Source: Sabethes cyaneus (Eukaryota > Arthropoda > Insecta > Diptera > Culicidae). Taken from it: 64,000 nucleotides of DNA. The stretch's first letter is position 1. Each line of letters begins with the position of its first letter. The position numbers and the translations under genes are program-made. Of this stretch, positions 1 to 11,329 are shown in pieces. Below the pieces are notes generated by a model. It had not been told where the DNA came from. It worked only from the letters and a program-made list of their open reading frames with translations, and searched no databases. Location: the NCBI RefSeq assembly GCF_943734655.1, contig NC_071355.1, positions 243,683,183 to 243,747,182 on the forward strand. The letters are read 5' to 3'.

Positions 1-1500
1 TTCTTATGGGTAACTGCGAGTTTGACGTCTCACTCGCTGTTCATAAGGATGGTGGGAGAACAAAAGAGGTAAACATAGCAATACAAACGATCCGACTCAG
101 AACAGTGTTGTCAAAGCAAATAACATTGAAACACATCGTTGCTTTATTAAATCACTGAGAAAATCTTCGAAAATTATTGAAAAAGCTGTCTTTTCGGTTG
201 TTTTTAATAAAGAAAAATTAATTATGAACATACATTTCTGTTGAAAGTGTTGAACCTCGTTTTCACCATAGGAGGTTTCAGTTAATTTCAAACCTGTAAT
301 TGTTATTTCCAGAACCGAAACAAAGTCTTGGCAACATGATAGTTCATCAGTTATGCTGCAGCTGCTGCTACTGGTGAACAGGTTCCGTCAATTCAGAATT
401 TGTTTTCAGTTTTGTTAGAAAATAATAATACTTTCGGCTAGTGACAAAGCCTTAGACAATAGAAAAAAGAGACTGAATAATATGGTATGTGACAATTGAG
501 TGCTTGACTTTTAGAGTGATTGTAATCAGTGCTGAAAAATGTGATGGATTCGTTAGTAGCGAGGTGGCGATTGCTGAAGAGCAGCTGAAAAATGTACGTT
601 TTTGGACAACAATTTTTAATTCATCATATTTCTTGTCGGAAACCCAATAAATTGTGTTTGTGTGGATCAAATGTATGGTTAAGTGATTTGTGAAGATGAT
701 CCTATCAAAAGATTTTGAAAATATGAATAAAAAAGTGCATTTTCGGCTCATTTATGTTCAACTGATTAAAATAGGTAACAATGCTTAACTCATTCCTTAC
801 CCTACTAGTTATCGTAGCTGTTTATCGTGACTACAGATGTTTCATGACAACTATGTTGTTGCTTGCGAAAAGACACACTGCTGTATGCAATACGTATTGT
901 ACGCAACAAAAGCAATCCTAATCATGTCACACTGTGTCGGCAGCGGCAGTGTTGGGTAGTTACCACGGTAACGTTGGTAACTTGTGTACGCCAGACTTTA
1001 GGTCAAGGCAAGCTGGTCTTTTTCTTACGGTTTTGGCTGTTTGTCCTTTTTGTTCAAGTTGCTGATAAAGTTGCGGACAAAGACATATTTTATTGTACAC
1101 CTGCATCACCAACAACAAGCGCTTGTGAGAGCGAGTGTGTATCAAAATATATTCTCATCGAAAGTTGTCCTGCTTGTTGGCGTGGAGGGACATTCATTTG
1201 TCCTAATATTTTGTGATCGTGATACATTCTGGTCCGCATGATTTTATCAATTTTGCACAATTTTATCAATTTTCACATAACTACCACCTGATTTTGCTGT
1301 ACAGAAGTTTACCTGAATTTTCAAGTGGATGGAGTTTGTCGATTTTTTAGAGTGTATAGAATCCCGATCAGACGAGTCTGACACAAATATTACAGAATTG
1401 AAGTTCTGTAGCTCCAGTTCATATTTCTAACAAAGTTTTCTATAAAGGTTTTCTCTATTACAACTTGCGACACACAAAACTTTTTCCAACGATTTGACCT
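1..1500. other. No gene recognised; AT-rich intergenic DNA
   Basis: I see no supported gene here. The longest open stretch (863-1216, plus) gives a protein with no recognisable motif, and overlapping frames on both strands are equally open. A short CTG-rich patch lies near 356-372. Nothing suggests an RNA gene. Confidence 0.6.
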
Positions 1501-1690
1501 CGATCAGTTTGGTCCATGATTCGGACCTCGACTTCGACTTATATCTTAACATGCACCTCGATCTATACCTTGACAGGCACTTCATATGAGACTTTGACTT
1601 TCACCTTGACCTGGTCCACCACTTAAACCTCTATGTAGATTTTGAAATCCAGCTGGTTCTCGACTTGAACTTCGATGTATTTATTTAGTT
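1500..1690. repeat. Degenerate short-period GACCT/GACTT array, left part
   Basis: The stretch is built from diverged 6 to 12-bp units around GACCTCGACTT. The same unit type resumes at about 3150, immediately beyond the LINE remnant. The LINE therefore appears to have landed inside one continuous array. Confidence 0.6.
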
Positions 1691-3142
1691 ATGTACTTAA
1701 TACATCCATCTGACAAAGAGTTAATGAATGAATAGCCACATGTAAGGTCCACAAATAAAAATTATATAAAATCATAGTCCTTCATAGTCGCTGCGTGAAT
1801 TTTCCAGCTGGCTCTCCAAACTTGAAGAGTTCTTCAACCCGAGTGAATGTCCGGACACATGCAGTCATCGGTTCGTGAAATCCAAATGTTGTACGATGAA
1901 AAACGGCATGCAACAACGCTGTAGTGCGCAAAGATCTTTGCGAAGGACAGAAATTGACTTTCTTATGTAACGTAGGTGAATCGATTTCGTTGTTTAAAAT
2001 TTTTTCCACTAGCGTTGCCTACTGAACTTTGCAGCGCCGTTCCAGAGTAAAATACGGTGGAAGATTGTCAACAGGCAAATCCCTAAGAGCCATACGAATG
2101 AACCTTCTCTGGATGCGTTCGATTCTTAAGGTCCACGTGAGCTGATGAGATAGCCAAATTACGCTTGAATTTTCAAGTACTGGACTGACTAATGCGCAAT
2201 ACGAGGATTTTAGGCAATGAGAGTCCTTGAAATCCGTTCTAATTTTTGCAATGAATCCAAGCTGCCGGGACGCTTTGAAAATGATATTAGAACGGTGAGC
2301 ATTGAACGTAAGTTTAGAGTCGAGTAACATGCCGAGGTCGCTAACATGATCAACCCTTTGGAGGATACTTCCGCCAATGTGATAGTCAAACACAATCGGG
2401 CTGTAAATGCGATGGAATGTGATTACCTCTCATTTGGCTATACTCACAATCAAGTAGTTTAACTTGCACCAGTTCACAAAGGTATCTGGTAAATCCGGCA
2501 ACCGATGACAATCGTCGACAGAGCGTACATTAAGATACAGTTTAAGATCGTCAGCGTAAACAGATATGCATCCGGCTTCAAGTAGTAACACGACGTAGTT
2601 GAAGCATAGGATCAAGAGTAAAGGCCCCATATTGCTTCCCTGGGGAACACCAGATTTGTTAGTAAAAACAGATGAAACGGTAGACTCCAACTTTACTTGC
2701 AAGACTCTATCACGGAAATATGAGCCAATCCAACACAATAGTTGTGTTCAATTCGGTCAAATACACCCTTCAAATCCGTGTATACTGCATTATGTTTTTT
2801 CCTCGAGTTGCGTGATGCAAAAGGAAGTGAAGTCGAGTAAATTGGCTGAGACCGACCGGCCTGGCATCAATCCGTGAAGATAGATGGATATGTAGTTCTT
2901 AGTGCGATTGAGAATTGCGGTGACGATAATATCAAAAAGCTTAGTTGCAGCAGACAGGCTTCTAATACCTCTGTAGTTTTTAACATTTCGGCGATCACCA
3001 CGCTTATAGACGGGGAACATGTAAGATTGTTTCGAGATATCAGGAAATTTGCCTTGCGTAGAGGGCTTGTTAAAAATGCGACAGAGTGGCACAGATAATT
3101 CTGATGCGCAACGGGAAAAAATAGCGGTAGGATTTGAATCAC
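1690..3142 (-). pseudogene. Broken Jockey/CR1-type LINE reverse transcriptase, 5'-truncated
   Basis: Read on the minus strand this is the 3' half of a non-LTR retrotransposon polymerase split by frameshifts. The finger region lies at 3092-2790, with a YKRGDRRNVKNYRGI-type block. The palm lies at 2738-2430, with GVPQGSNMGPLL and the catalytic YADD in VYADDLKLYL. The thumb and C-terminus run through 2393-2019 (LGMLLDSKLTFNAHRSN) and 2009-1782 (FHRTTFGFHEPMTAC, which resembles the end of mosquito Jockey-type proteins). Endonuclease and finger N-terminus are missing, as expected from 5' truncation. It ends near a TAAATAAATA stretch at about 1680-1690. At least two frame breaks make it inactive. 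Clade (Jockey versus CR1) is by recollection of motif style. Confidence 0.8.
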
Positions 3143-3144
3143 TA

Positions 3145-3610
3145 TTTAAAGTACAAGTTGAACCTTCACTTGGACTTCGATTTCGACCTCCATGGACCTC
3201 AATTTAGACCTCGATTGGAAACCCGAATTGAACTTTAACCTGACTTGAACTTAGGCCTGGACCTGGACCTTGACCTGGATCTTGACCAGGTCAACTGAAT
3301 TTAGGTCAATTTAAGCTTGAATTTGGCATAATTTTTGCTTTAAATAAGGTTAATTTGGGTTTGAATTTCGGTCTATTTTGTCTAAAATTTGGTCCAATTT
3401 GAGCGTGAATTTGGGACTAAATTAAATCCCAAAATTTTAGTCAATTTGGACCAATTTTGAAGTATTTGGACTTGCAGCAAAGTTGATCCAAATTGAATTA
3501 AATTCAAGATCAAATTGGATCAAATTTAAACATAAATTGGCACAATTACACAAATTACACAATTGACACAAATTAAAGCTCAAATAGACCTAAATTGACC
3601 CGAATTCAGG
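3145..3610. repeat. Degenerate 6 to 12-bp array, right part
   Basis: From about 3160 the units are GGACCT/GACCTTGACCTGG-like. They grade at about 3300 into AAATTTGGTC/AAATTGGAC units. The same AAATTNGACTTGA style recurs at 61.5-62.4 kb. No open frame of interest. Confidence 0.6.
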
Positions 3611-3699
3611 CCATACATACTTACATTATCCATCTAGCTCCCCCCATCTATTAATAATAATTCCTTTCCCGAAATACTTGTGAAGATGCAAAGGATTCC

Positions 3700-3918
3700 C
3701 TGGTCTTTAATAGCAGCAAGTAGGTATTAGACTAACATTCCTTCCCATCCCTCCAGTACCCGCATTCGGACGTGGCCGGCGTCGGTATTGATCAGCATGC
3801 AGGGACCTGATAAGAATGCAAAATGAGGAATAGCAGGCTGTGCCAAGTAAGCTTTTGCCAACTATCATTTTGCAATTTTCATCGGTCCTGATCAATATCG
3901 GAGTAGCAGCGGAGTGGG
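3700..3918 (-). mobile_element. Short dispersed element, same family as 22550-22680
   Basis: Read on the minus strand, the stretch from about 3918 to 3826 matches the element at 22580-22680 with scattered differences. Shared landmarks are GCTGCTACTCCG, GACCGATGAAAATT, CAAAATGAT and TATTCCTCATT. This copy then continues for about 120 bp beyond the point where the other copy stops. It has no coding potential. Non-autonomous retroposon is the best guess, because the other copy has a long target duplication. Confidence 0.6.
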
Positions 3919-4502
3919 ACTTGAAATACGATCTTTTCTTCTTTGTGAATCAATTAATTCGTAAATAGAAAAGTTTCTGATCAATTGACGTAAAAATCTT
4001 GTAATCCGTCAAACGTTTGAATGAGTTAAGAACTTTCATTTTCACTTTTAGATTACTCCCCATCCTGCCTGGCATAATCCTACATTAAAAATATGAACAG
4101 AAAACTTTTATATAATGTCAAGACAAACAATTGAAAAGAGTCTTAGTACAAATTGTAACCACTCCGAATGAGATTTAATATTTATTTGCATTCTGGGGAC
4201 TTGAGCCGTTGTTAATTGTTGGCCTTGATGTATGTTGAACAAGACATACTTCGTGCTGCGGTGAGCGGCTTAAGGTCGAACAAAAAAATTCATTCTTGTT
4301 CCACAAACTATGCGATACAAAATGAGTAGAACGAAGAAAATAATCGAAAAGTTTAATTTAAATTAAATATTTAAGATTCTCTAGTTTCCTGCATTCTACA
4401 GATTACCCAGATTATTTAAATTCTGCACAATACCTAGCTATTTTAAAATTTCCACATTTATTTAGACTCGTAGTTTGTTTTCAGAAGTACGTGTTCTTAT
4501 GT

Positions 4503-4686
4503 TCCAACGACTGTAAATAAATCATTATCTATGTATATGGGAGGCGTTTGGTACGGGAGGTCCACGCTTTCTTCCTTCCTCTTAATTTCAAGGAGATTAA
4601 TGGAATTAGGTATTTTTTCTGGTTCCACTTGATTCCTTGGAGTTCTCTCTGCGCTACATGCTGCGCAGTTGGATAGATTAAATTAG
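4503..4686. mobile_element. Small retroposon-like insert with 20-bp direct flanks
   Basis: An identical 20-bp sequence, AGAAGTACGTGTTCTTATGT, stands at 4483-4502 and again at 4687-4706, bracketing a 184-bp AT-rich segment. A flank of this length suits target-primed (LINE-mediated) integration rather than a cut-and-paste MITE, whose duplications are 2-9 bp. The insert holds a small hairpin (TGCGC...GCGCA near 4650-4668) and no open frame. A simple 204-bp duplication event is the alternative. Confidence 0.5.
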
Positions 4687-4706
4687 AGAAGTACGTGTTC
4701 TTATGT

Positions 4707-6490
4707 CAAGCAAAAGAAAACAATATATTTCTTTCTCTTGTTTTATCGACGGCAGTCGTGTGGCAGTCGGCTTACCTTTCTTAGGTGACCTCACCTTCGC
4801 TAAGTCTATAAGTGTTATTGGCCTAATATTGAGAATTTTTCCGTATGCCTAAATCCACATTTTTTCCATTGAACATTTTACTCTTCCCCAAGAGGAAATC
4901 AATTTATATGTTCTATAATTGATCGCACCCTTTTTCAGAATTATATAGGATTATGTTTGGAAATCCTTAAAGAGTTAGAAAAAGAGAACTTTGCTCATAT
5001 GTGGATAGTTAATGTAAGATAGAAATAGAATAAAAGGTATGATCCAGATAAATGGATACAAGAGTAAAGAAGATAAAAATTTATTGGATTTTCCTCTAAA
5101 ATATCAAAATTTGCTGTAAAACAATTCCCTGAGGCTTTCAAGAGACCTCTAATTGCAAATCACCTACCAGCTTTAATCCGGAAGCAAAACCCCGAGCTAA
5201 ACTGGATGACTTTTACATCCGATTGTGGTACGAAATCACCCGGTGGCTGTCGCCAGCGGCGTTTGTGACGGCTGGCTGCGCGTAACCGAGAGCATCGCAC
5301 TAGCCGGCGGCACAATATGTCAATCTGCACTCCGGCAGAAAGCTGCTCATTCATCCCGTGGGAGGTGGTGTTGCCTCTTTTTTTTCTCTCTCTACTTGCA
5401 CCCTTGTAAAATTGTACTGCTCATAATCATTCTTCAACCAACCCCTACACGAACGGAACTGGCTACAGAATAAATTGCGAACACCATTTGGCTTCTGCTG
5501 TGGCATGTAATTAAGATTATGGAAATTCCATCGAGCAATTGCGATACTGGAATTATATGCGATTTTTCTTCGCTACAGTCAGTGGCTGAGAAATGCATTA
5601 AACGCGACCCTCTCCTCGTGTGTGCGGCGCGAGTGCCGGTGTGGGAATTGCACGGCCCAAATCCCTGCTTGATGCGTTCCGACCGTCTGCCGACCGTTGG
5701 GATTTGGGAAGAAAGAAAGGTAGCTTGCTAGACAGTGTGCCGCGTGGTTTGAAGCAAGTGTACGCCAGAAATCAAGTTGCACACGACCAACGAGGGTAAG
5801 CAATGAAAAGTCATCTCAATTATTGACGCTTAGAAAAGTGGAACTAGGAGGGAGGGAGGAAGCACGCTTCAGTGTAAATTCGAGGAAATTTGATCCGATT
5901 CTGTTGACTCAGACGAAATAACCATCCGGAATCGGATGGTGGTGCTTGCTGGTTTTGTTAGAAAGAAGCAATTAAAGTTAGAAACGACAATAGGAACCAC
6001 CCTGATGGAATGGCACCCAATAATGGTAAAAATTGAACCCTGCATTACTACGGTGGCAGTGGTGCAGTCGAAATGAGCATCGCACTCCACGTTAGGCAAG
6101 CTGTGTGTCGGCAGTCGAGGCCGGAGGGAGAATTACACCCGCACACCATGGCCGATTAGAATTCTACATTAGAATTTCCCCCGTAATTACAAACATGCTA
6201 CCGAGTCGAGCCGAGTCGAGCCGGACTTCTCGGCGGACTCCTGGTTTGCGCTATTTGCGTGTCAAATTGTAACCGATTTGCTCGCAAGCAGATTTAGGGT
6301 CGGGGAACGACTAAAGGATATTATTAATGACATGATTTATTTGTTTAATTTATTTTTTAATAAAATTTCTCACTGACGCGTGAAAATATTTTCTGACTGA
6401 AAAGGGGAGGGATTTTAATTTGGTTGTTGTTTAGTTTTTGGTGGGATTTTAATTCGATTTTATATGGTTTGCGTTTGCTGTCTAAACAAA
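4707..6490. other. No gene recognised; mixed intergenic DNA
   Basis: The GC-richer stretch 5160-6130 holds several mutually overlapping short open frames on both strands, none with recognisable motifs. At about 6200-6223 there is a small tandem CGAGTCGAGC repeat. The region adjoins the 3' side of the cuticle-type gene and may contain regulatory DNA, but no specific site can be supported. Confidence 0.5.
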
Positions 6491-6496
6491 TGAGTT

Positions 6497-6502
6497 TTTA
6501 TT
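6497..6502 (-). terminator. Polyadenylation signal of the cuticle-type gene
   Basis: On the minus strand an AATAAA lies 66 bp beyond the stop codon at 6568, in AT-rich DNA. It is the expected cleavage and polyadenylation hexamer for the 6568-7174 gene. Confidence 0.6.
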
Positions 6503-6567
6503 GATACATTTTCTAATATTCTTATTCTAATATTTGCCTAAGTTTGTTTAATCAGCATTTGAGTCTC

Positions 6568-7174
6568 TTAGAAGAGATCCCAGTGCTTCTTGTGTTCCTT
6601 AATATGCACGGTCACTGGAACATGCTTCTCGACGTACACCGGCTTACTGACATACACGGGGACGGGCTTCTCAACATGAACTGCGTATGGCTTTGGGACT
6701 TCGATGTATTCCTTCTGGACGACTGGAACCTTCACCTCCACTGGGTATGGGACCGGACGATCAACGTGGACCGGGACTTTCTTCTCGACGTAAACCGGAA
6801 CGTTCTTCTCGACAACTACGGGGACCTTCTTCTCGACATGAACTGGGTATGGAACTTCCACTGGAACTGGAACATGCTTTTCGACTTCGACTGGATATGG
6901 AACCGGGACCTTCTTGGTGATGGTTGTGGACACGTGCTCCTGATGGCTGTCATAATAACTATCATGGTGCTGGCTATCGTAGTCGTAGCTGTTGTGTTCA
7001 TGTCCAACTTCCCAGAGGCCACGTTTCTCCTTCCTGGAGGAATCACCAGTAGCCGCACAGGAGGCGATCGCCAAAACCATAGACAATACTATGAACGCCT
7101 AAAAGTTAAATTAATTAACATTAAATTAATCGTTAAGTTCATAGTCCACTGATTGCGATCTGTCTCACCTTCAT
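6568..7174 (-). CDS. Secreted Val/Lys/Pro-repeat cuticle-type protein (Vajk-like)
   Basis: The coding sequence is two exons, 7174-7169 (ATG AAG only) and 7098-6568, joined in phase 0. The donor is AAG|GTGAGA and the acceptor CTTTTAG. This two-codon first exon is typical of insect cuticular protein genes. The 178-residue product starts with a signal peptide (MKAFIVLSMVLAIASCAA), then a KEKRGLWEVG segment and a His/Tyr/Asp-rich stretch (about 35-60). From about residue 65 it is made of Val-Pro-Val-Glu-Lys repeats such as VEKHVPVPVEV and YVEKKVPVHV. It ends with HIKEHKKHWDLF. There are no cysteines after the signal peptide and no Rebers-Riddiford chitin-binding motif. The composition resembles Drosophila Vajk and related low-complexity cuticle proteins, so an extracellular matrix or cuticle role is inferred. 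Promoter and poly(A) signal are both visible. Confidence 0.85.
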
Positions 7175-7237
7175 GGTTGATACTGCCCTATCTGAGAGTT
7201 GAATTGGAGTCTCTTTGCCGATGGATGAGCCGCAAGC

Positions 7238-7276
7238 GAATGATATCAAAACACTTGTCTGACCTATGCTTTTATA
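7238..7276 (-). promoter_or_regulatory. TATA box and initiator of the cuticle-type gene
   Basis: On the minus strand TATAAAAG lies at 7276-7269. An arthropod-style initiator TCATTC lies at 7243-7238, about 35 bp downstream and about 65 bp upstream of the ATG at 7174. The spacing is a little long but acceptable. A strong TATA promoter suits a burst-expressed cuticle gene. Confidence 0.6.
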
Positions 7277-7279
7277 TTT

Positions 7280-8000
7280 GCAGTTAGAGCATCTCTTTCG
7301 AACGTAATCGGTTTCGAGTGTGCACCAAAAATGAGGTAACTTGCTGTTTTGATGAATTAGTTAAAGGTCATCAGAAATGCAATTATTTCATCGCCGTGCT
7401 TAGCGAACAGTGTATGACAGCCGAAAATAGTGTATTGCTTATTATAGTGGTCAGAGTTTCGCGAATGTCTGACCGTAGGACACATTTAAAAATTATTGTG
7501 CAAAATAAGTCGAAGGGACCCAGTACTCCATGAAACTTTATACGCGGATATAATTAATGGTTAAAAACAGAAACGATTCCAGTTTTAAAAAAATTTGAGG
7601 TATAAATGTTAAAAAGTTATCTTGAAAAAGTCTCCGTGGCCAACGGAAATTCCAAAGATAAATCGGGAAAACTACGCTCTACTTCTAGATTTGGGCAGAT
7701 TGGGACACGTGTCCTACCTTCTGTTTGAAGTTTGTCATACACATACACATGAAGTTTGTCATGTCATGTCATACACAAAGATTACCATCTTTCATTGAAT
7801 CACTGTTGTCTTACTCAAAGGCTAAGCTATTTTTTTGTACATTTTATAATTTTTTTACACGGACATAGTGTTTTTTTTTGTAATAGCGTTTAAGCCGGAC
7901 GTAGTTGCTGTACCTATAAACGAAAATATAAATTCGAAAAAATTTCGGTTACCAACATTTTCAGAAACGTTTAATCGAAATTTTCCAATTTCTTTAGGAC
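7280..8000. other. AT-rich intergenic DNA, no gene
   Basis: This is the region upstream of the cuticle-type gene. A duplicated GAAGTTTGTCAT motif occurs near 7720-7765. One short frame (7318-7533) has no recognisable content. Confidence 0.5.
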
Positions 8001-8710
8001 ATTTTCATTCTTGATTCTCATTTCTTGGTTTTTTGTGGACTCTAGAAACTTGTTTAACTGTTTTGTTGATAACGTTTTAAATATTTTCTTACATTTTTGG
8101 CTCGTCCTGGTCTGTTTTTTTTACTGTTGAACGCTATCATCTGACTTTTATGACTATTTTGATGTTTTAACTAACTTGGCTTTTTTATCTTATTTGTTCT
8201 GTTTTGACTCTATTTCGTTTTGTTTGACTCTTGTGACTCAATTTTAATCTCTTACTTGGCGCGCATTTTTGACTCCTTATCAACCTTTTTCCACTCTTTT
8301 TGATTTTTTATGACTTTGTGTCTAATTTACTTCAGTATGACATGGCCCTTCTTTTGAATCTCTTTTAACTCTGTTGTTTTTAGTCTGTAGTTTGCTCTTT
8401 TTTGCTTTCATATTGCTCTTATGACTTGTTTTTGATTCCTTGTTGATCGCTTATTGTAGAACATAAGCAGTGCCATATTTTAACCATTTTGTAACCGCTT
8501 TCTGAATTTTTTTTCGACTCGCTTTTGACTCCTTTCCGACCCTTTTTAGCTTTGTTGGTTTTTTTCGACTATTCCTTGGTATTTTTTATCATTTTCTTTT
8601 ACGTTTTTTTTTGCTCGTTTGATTAGTTTTTAATTTCTTTTCGACAATTTTTGACTTATTTTAAACTTCAATGAACTCGTTTTTGACTCTCTGTTTGTCT
8701 TTTACCTTCC
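8000..8710. repeat. Degenerate 11-bp array (TTTTTGACTCN units)
   Basis: Successive units of about 11 bp can be counted near 8265-8325: TTTTTGACTCC, TTATCAACCTT, TTTCCACTCTT. The array is badly diverged and resembles the larger one at 18.9-23.7 kb. Confidence 0.6.
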
Positions 8711-8730
8711 TGCTATATACATATGTAGTA

Positions 8731-9607
8731 TAGTAATGTTCCGATTTTATCAGCTCCCGATTTTGTCTACCCCCGATCTTATCTACCCCCGATGTAATCA
8801 GTTTTTTATCCCGATTTTGTCAGCCTATAAATTTTGTTCAACTTTTGTGCTTTCAAACATGTTGTATAAAACTTTTAAGCCTGCTTGAAACTATTCTGAT
8901 TCTCTGAGGAAAGTTTTTAAATAAAACGATGCCTTCTTGCGAGTAATTCAGGGTCAAAATTACGGTGTTTTTATAGTAAAAGTTCTATAGTTCCTGAACA
9001 AGTATAGATAGAGGTAGACTATATTCGGCAATGTTGTGTACTTTTATTATTTGTACAACTTTGTAAAACAAGAAAAAGTCATACAACAACTACAAAAACA
9101 GCTAAAATAGAAAAACTGATTTCAACGATTTTTAATAGGATTTTTCTATCTTCGCTGAAGAGATAGAAGGTTACTGTCTTCAGCAAAATGGCTTGTAATA
9201 ATATGCTGTAAAACTTTGCAGAACACATCAATGTGTTGTATTGAAACTGAAGAAAAATAAATTGTTTATTGCACTTTTAGGGGGATTAATCAAAATATGA
9301 ATTCCGCTGGACGATAGAGCTTTTAATTTTAAGAAACTCTTCCAAAAGTTCCATAAACCTAAAACCAAGTTTTCCCGCCCAAAGCTAATGCGCACCAAAA
9401 ATGGGGTTCTGGGCCAGTGTGCTGTGCCCGGTTGATTGACGTTTCGGTTGACCAATTGAGGGGTAAAATTTAATTTTTAGTCTTCCAAGTCTTCGATGTT
9501 GCAAGGTTTTGGTGAATTTTGAAAAAAAAAAATTCCCGATTTTGTCAGTCTCCCCATTTTGTTAGCCCAAAATTCAACATGGGGCTGACAAAATCGGAAC
9601 ATTACTG
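8731..9607 (+). mobile_element. Non-autonomous Tc1/mariner- or pogo-type element, 877 bp
   Basis: The left end reads TAGTAATGTTCCGATTTT and the right end, reversed, CAGTAATGTTCCGATTTTGT. The inverted termini are about 25-30 bp with GATTTTGTC repeats just inside. TA lies on both sides (8729-8730 and 9608-9609). An unoccupied version of the site is present at about 11859-11876, where GTAGTATAAAGG-type sequence runs uninterrupted. No transposase frame is present. A reversed copy lies at 20690-21888 and an end-less fragment at 15700-16165. Confidence 0.85.
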
Positions 9608-9719
9608 TATAAAGGTGTAAGAATCAGTCGGAAAATCGAATATTATAAGCAAGTTTAATGGGTCGAGCGTGAGGAACAGCCTATCTTTGGCTCCTAAGCA
9701 CGTTTTTAAAATTTATTTT

Positions 9720-10310
9720 ACCGCTTTCTGTCTCTTCTTTTGCCTCTTCTTTACTTTTTGGTTCATTTTCATTAGCCTTTTTGGGCATTTTTTGCACTTT
9801 TGAATCTTTTATGGCACTAAGCTTTCGAACAATTTCTTAATAATTTTTTTTTTACATTTTTACATATGTTGTTACTTTTAATTTGTTTTCCGTTATCGTA
9901 AAAATCTTATAACCTTCTTGGCCTCTATTATACCTTTCTTGGCTCTTTTCAGACTTATTTTTGCTCATTTTTGTTCGATTTTAACTTGTTTTTTGTTTAA
10001 CTTTTTGACCAATTTCCAACCTCTCTTGGCTTCTTTTAACTATGTTTTTTTTTTGTAAATCTAATTTGATTCTATTGTTTCTTTCTTTTGACACCTTTTT
10101 TCAATCTTATGTGACACTTTTTTGATTCTTTTTGAACCTCTGCGCCTTTCTTTGACTTCTTTTTTCAACATATCTTTATAGCACATGTGGCCCTTCTTTT
10201 GAATCTTGTTTGACATTATTTTGATCCTTGTTTATTCGTTTTAAACTTTTTCGTAACATCTTTTTAGACTTTTTGATTCGACTTTTTACTTGACTTTTAT
10301 TACCTACTAG
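9720..10310. repeat. Degenerate 11-bp array (TTTTTGACTCN units)
   Basis: Continuation of the T-rich array seen at 8.0-8.7 kb, with the same TTTTTGACTC-like units. It is separated from the first block by the dispersed repeat that hosts the 8731-9607 element. Confidence 0.5.
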
Positions 10311-10679
10311 TTGAGCCCGAATCTTACGATCCGAAAAATATAAATGTCTGTTCAGAATTCAGAAAACTGCGGATACATTCCACTGGCAAGTGTTTGCGAA
10401 GATGTTCAATCTTCGTATTAGTTCTTGGAGTTTTTATGCTGCATAAAATATCTCTTAGAGTCATAGCCAGAAACTAAAACAAATAGTTTTCATGGTCGTA
10501 TTGGATTTTATTTAACTGGATAAAAACTTCTGGCTGTTTGCATTTATGCAGTCTGATTAGAGTAAAATGTTGCTTAGAAAATTCTTGATCGCTCGCTATC
10601 ATTAACTCATTTTTTAGAATTTTGCGACTTGGCCCGGTCTGATTTAACACCGACCATATGATATCGCGACAAGTAATCG

Positions 10680-11297
10680 GGTTGAGCAGGCGAGTCGAGT
10701 AGTCGAATCAAGCAATCGAGTCAAGCAGTTGAGTCGAGCAGTCTACTCGAGCAGTTAAATCAAACTGTTCAGTCAAGCAGTCCGATCGAGCAGTTGACTC
10801 GAGCAGTCGAGTCGAGCGATTGAATCAGTGGTCGAGTCGAGCAGTCAAGTCAAGCACTTAAATCGAGCAGTTAAGTCGAGTAGTCTAGTCGAGCACTTGA
10901 GTCGAGCAGTCGAATCGAATGGTTTAGTCAAGCAGTCGGGTCAAGCGGTTAAGTCGAAAAGTTGAGTCGAGCTGTTCATTCGAGCAGTTGAGTCGAGTAG
11001 TTCAGTCGAGCAGTTTATTCGAGCAGTCGAGTCGAGCAATTGAGTCGAGTAGTCCTGTCGAGCAGTGGAATCAAGCAGTTGAATCGAGCAGTTGAGTCGA
11101 GCAGTCTAGTTGAGCAGATGAATCATGCTGTCCAATCAAGCAGTCCAGTCGAGCAGTTCAATCGTGCAGTTGAGTCGAGCAGTCGGGTCGAGTAGTAAGT
11201 CAAGCAAGCGTGTCAAGCAGTCGAATCGAGTAGTTAAGTCGAGTAGTCCACTCGAGCAATTAAATCGAGCTGTTCAGTCAAGCAGTCAAGTCGATCT
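10680..11297. repeat. 13-bp minisatellite, consensus about NRAGTCGAGCAGT
   Basis: Roughly 45-48 head-to-tail units of 13 bp can be counted, for example CGAGTCGAGTAGT, CGAATCAAGCAAT, TGAGTCGAGCAGT. Units differ at 1-4 positions and the array is nearly gap-free. Because 13 is not a multiple of three, any frame reads as a 13-residue Ser/Arg/Val-rich repeat. The short open frame at 11125-11322 is an artefact of this. Confidence 0.85.
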
Positions 11298-11329
11298 ATT
11301 TTTGGTCGCTTATCGGAGATAAAACGTAG

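Noticed and set aside
863..1216. 117-codon plus-strand frame
   Set aside because: No motif, no splice or promoter support, and overlapping frames on both strands are similarly open.
6544..7152. 202-codon plus-strand frame (Trp/Leu/Asp-rich)
   Set aside because: Antisense to the cuticle-type gene; its openness mirrors the repeat codons of that gene.
10680..11297. CRISPR-like array
   Set aside because: Units are contiguous 13-mers without spacers, in a eukaryotic context; it is a minisatellite.
11125..11322. Ser/Arg/Val-rich short protein
   Set aside because: It is a frame through the 13-bp minisatellite; its repeat pattern follows from the DNA period.
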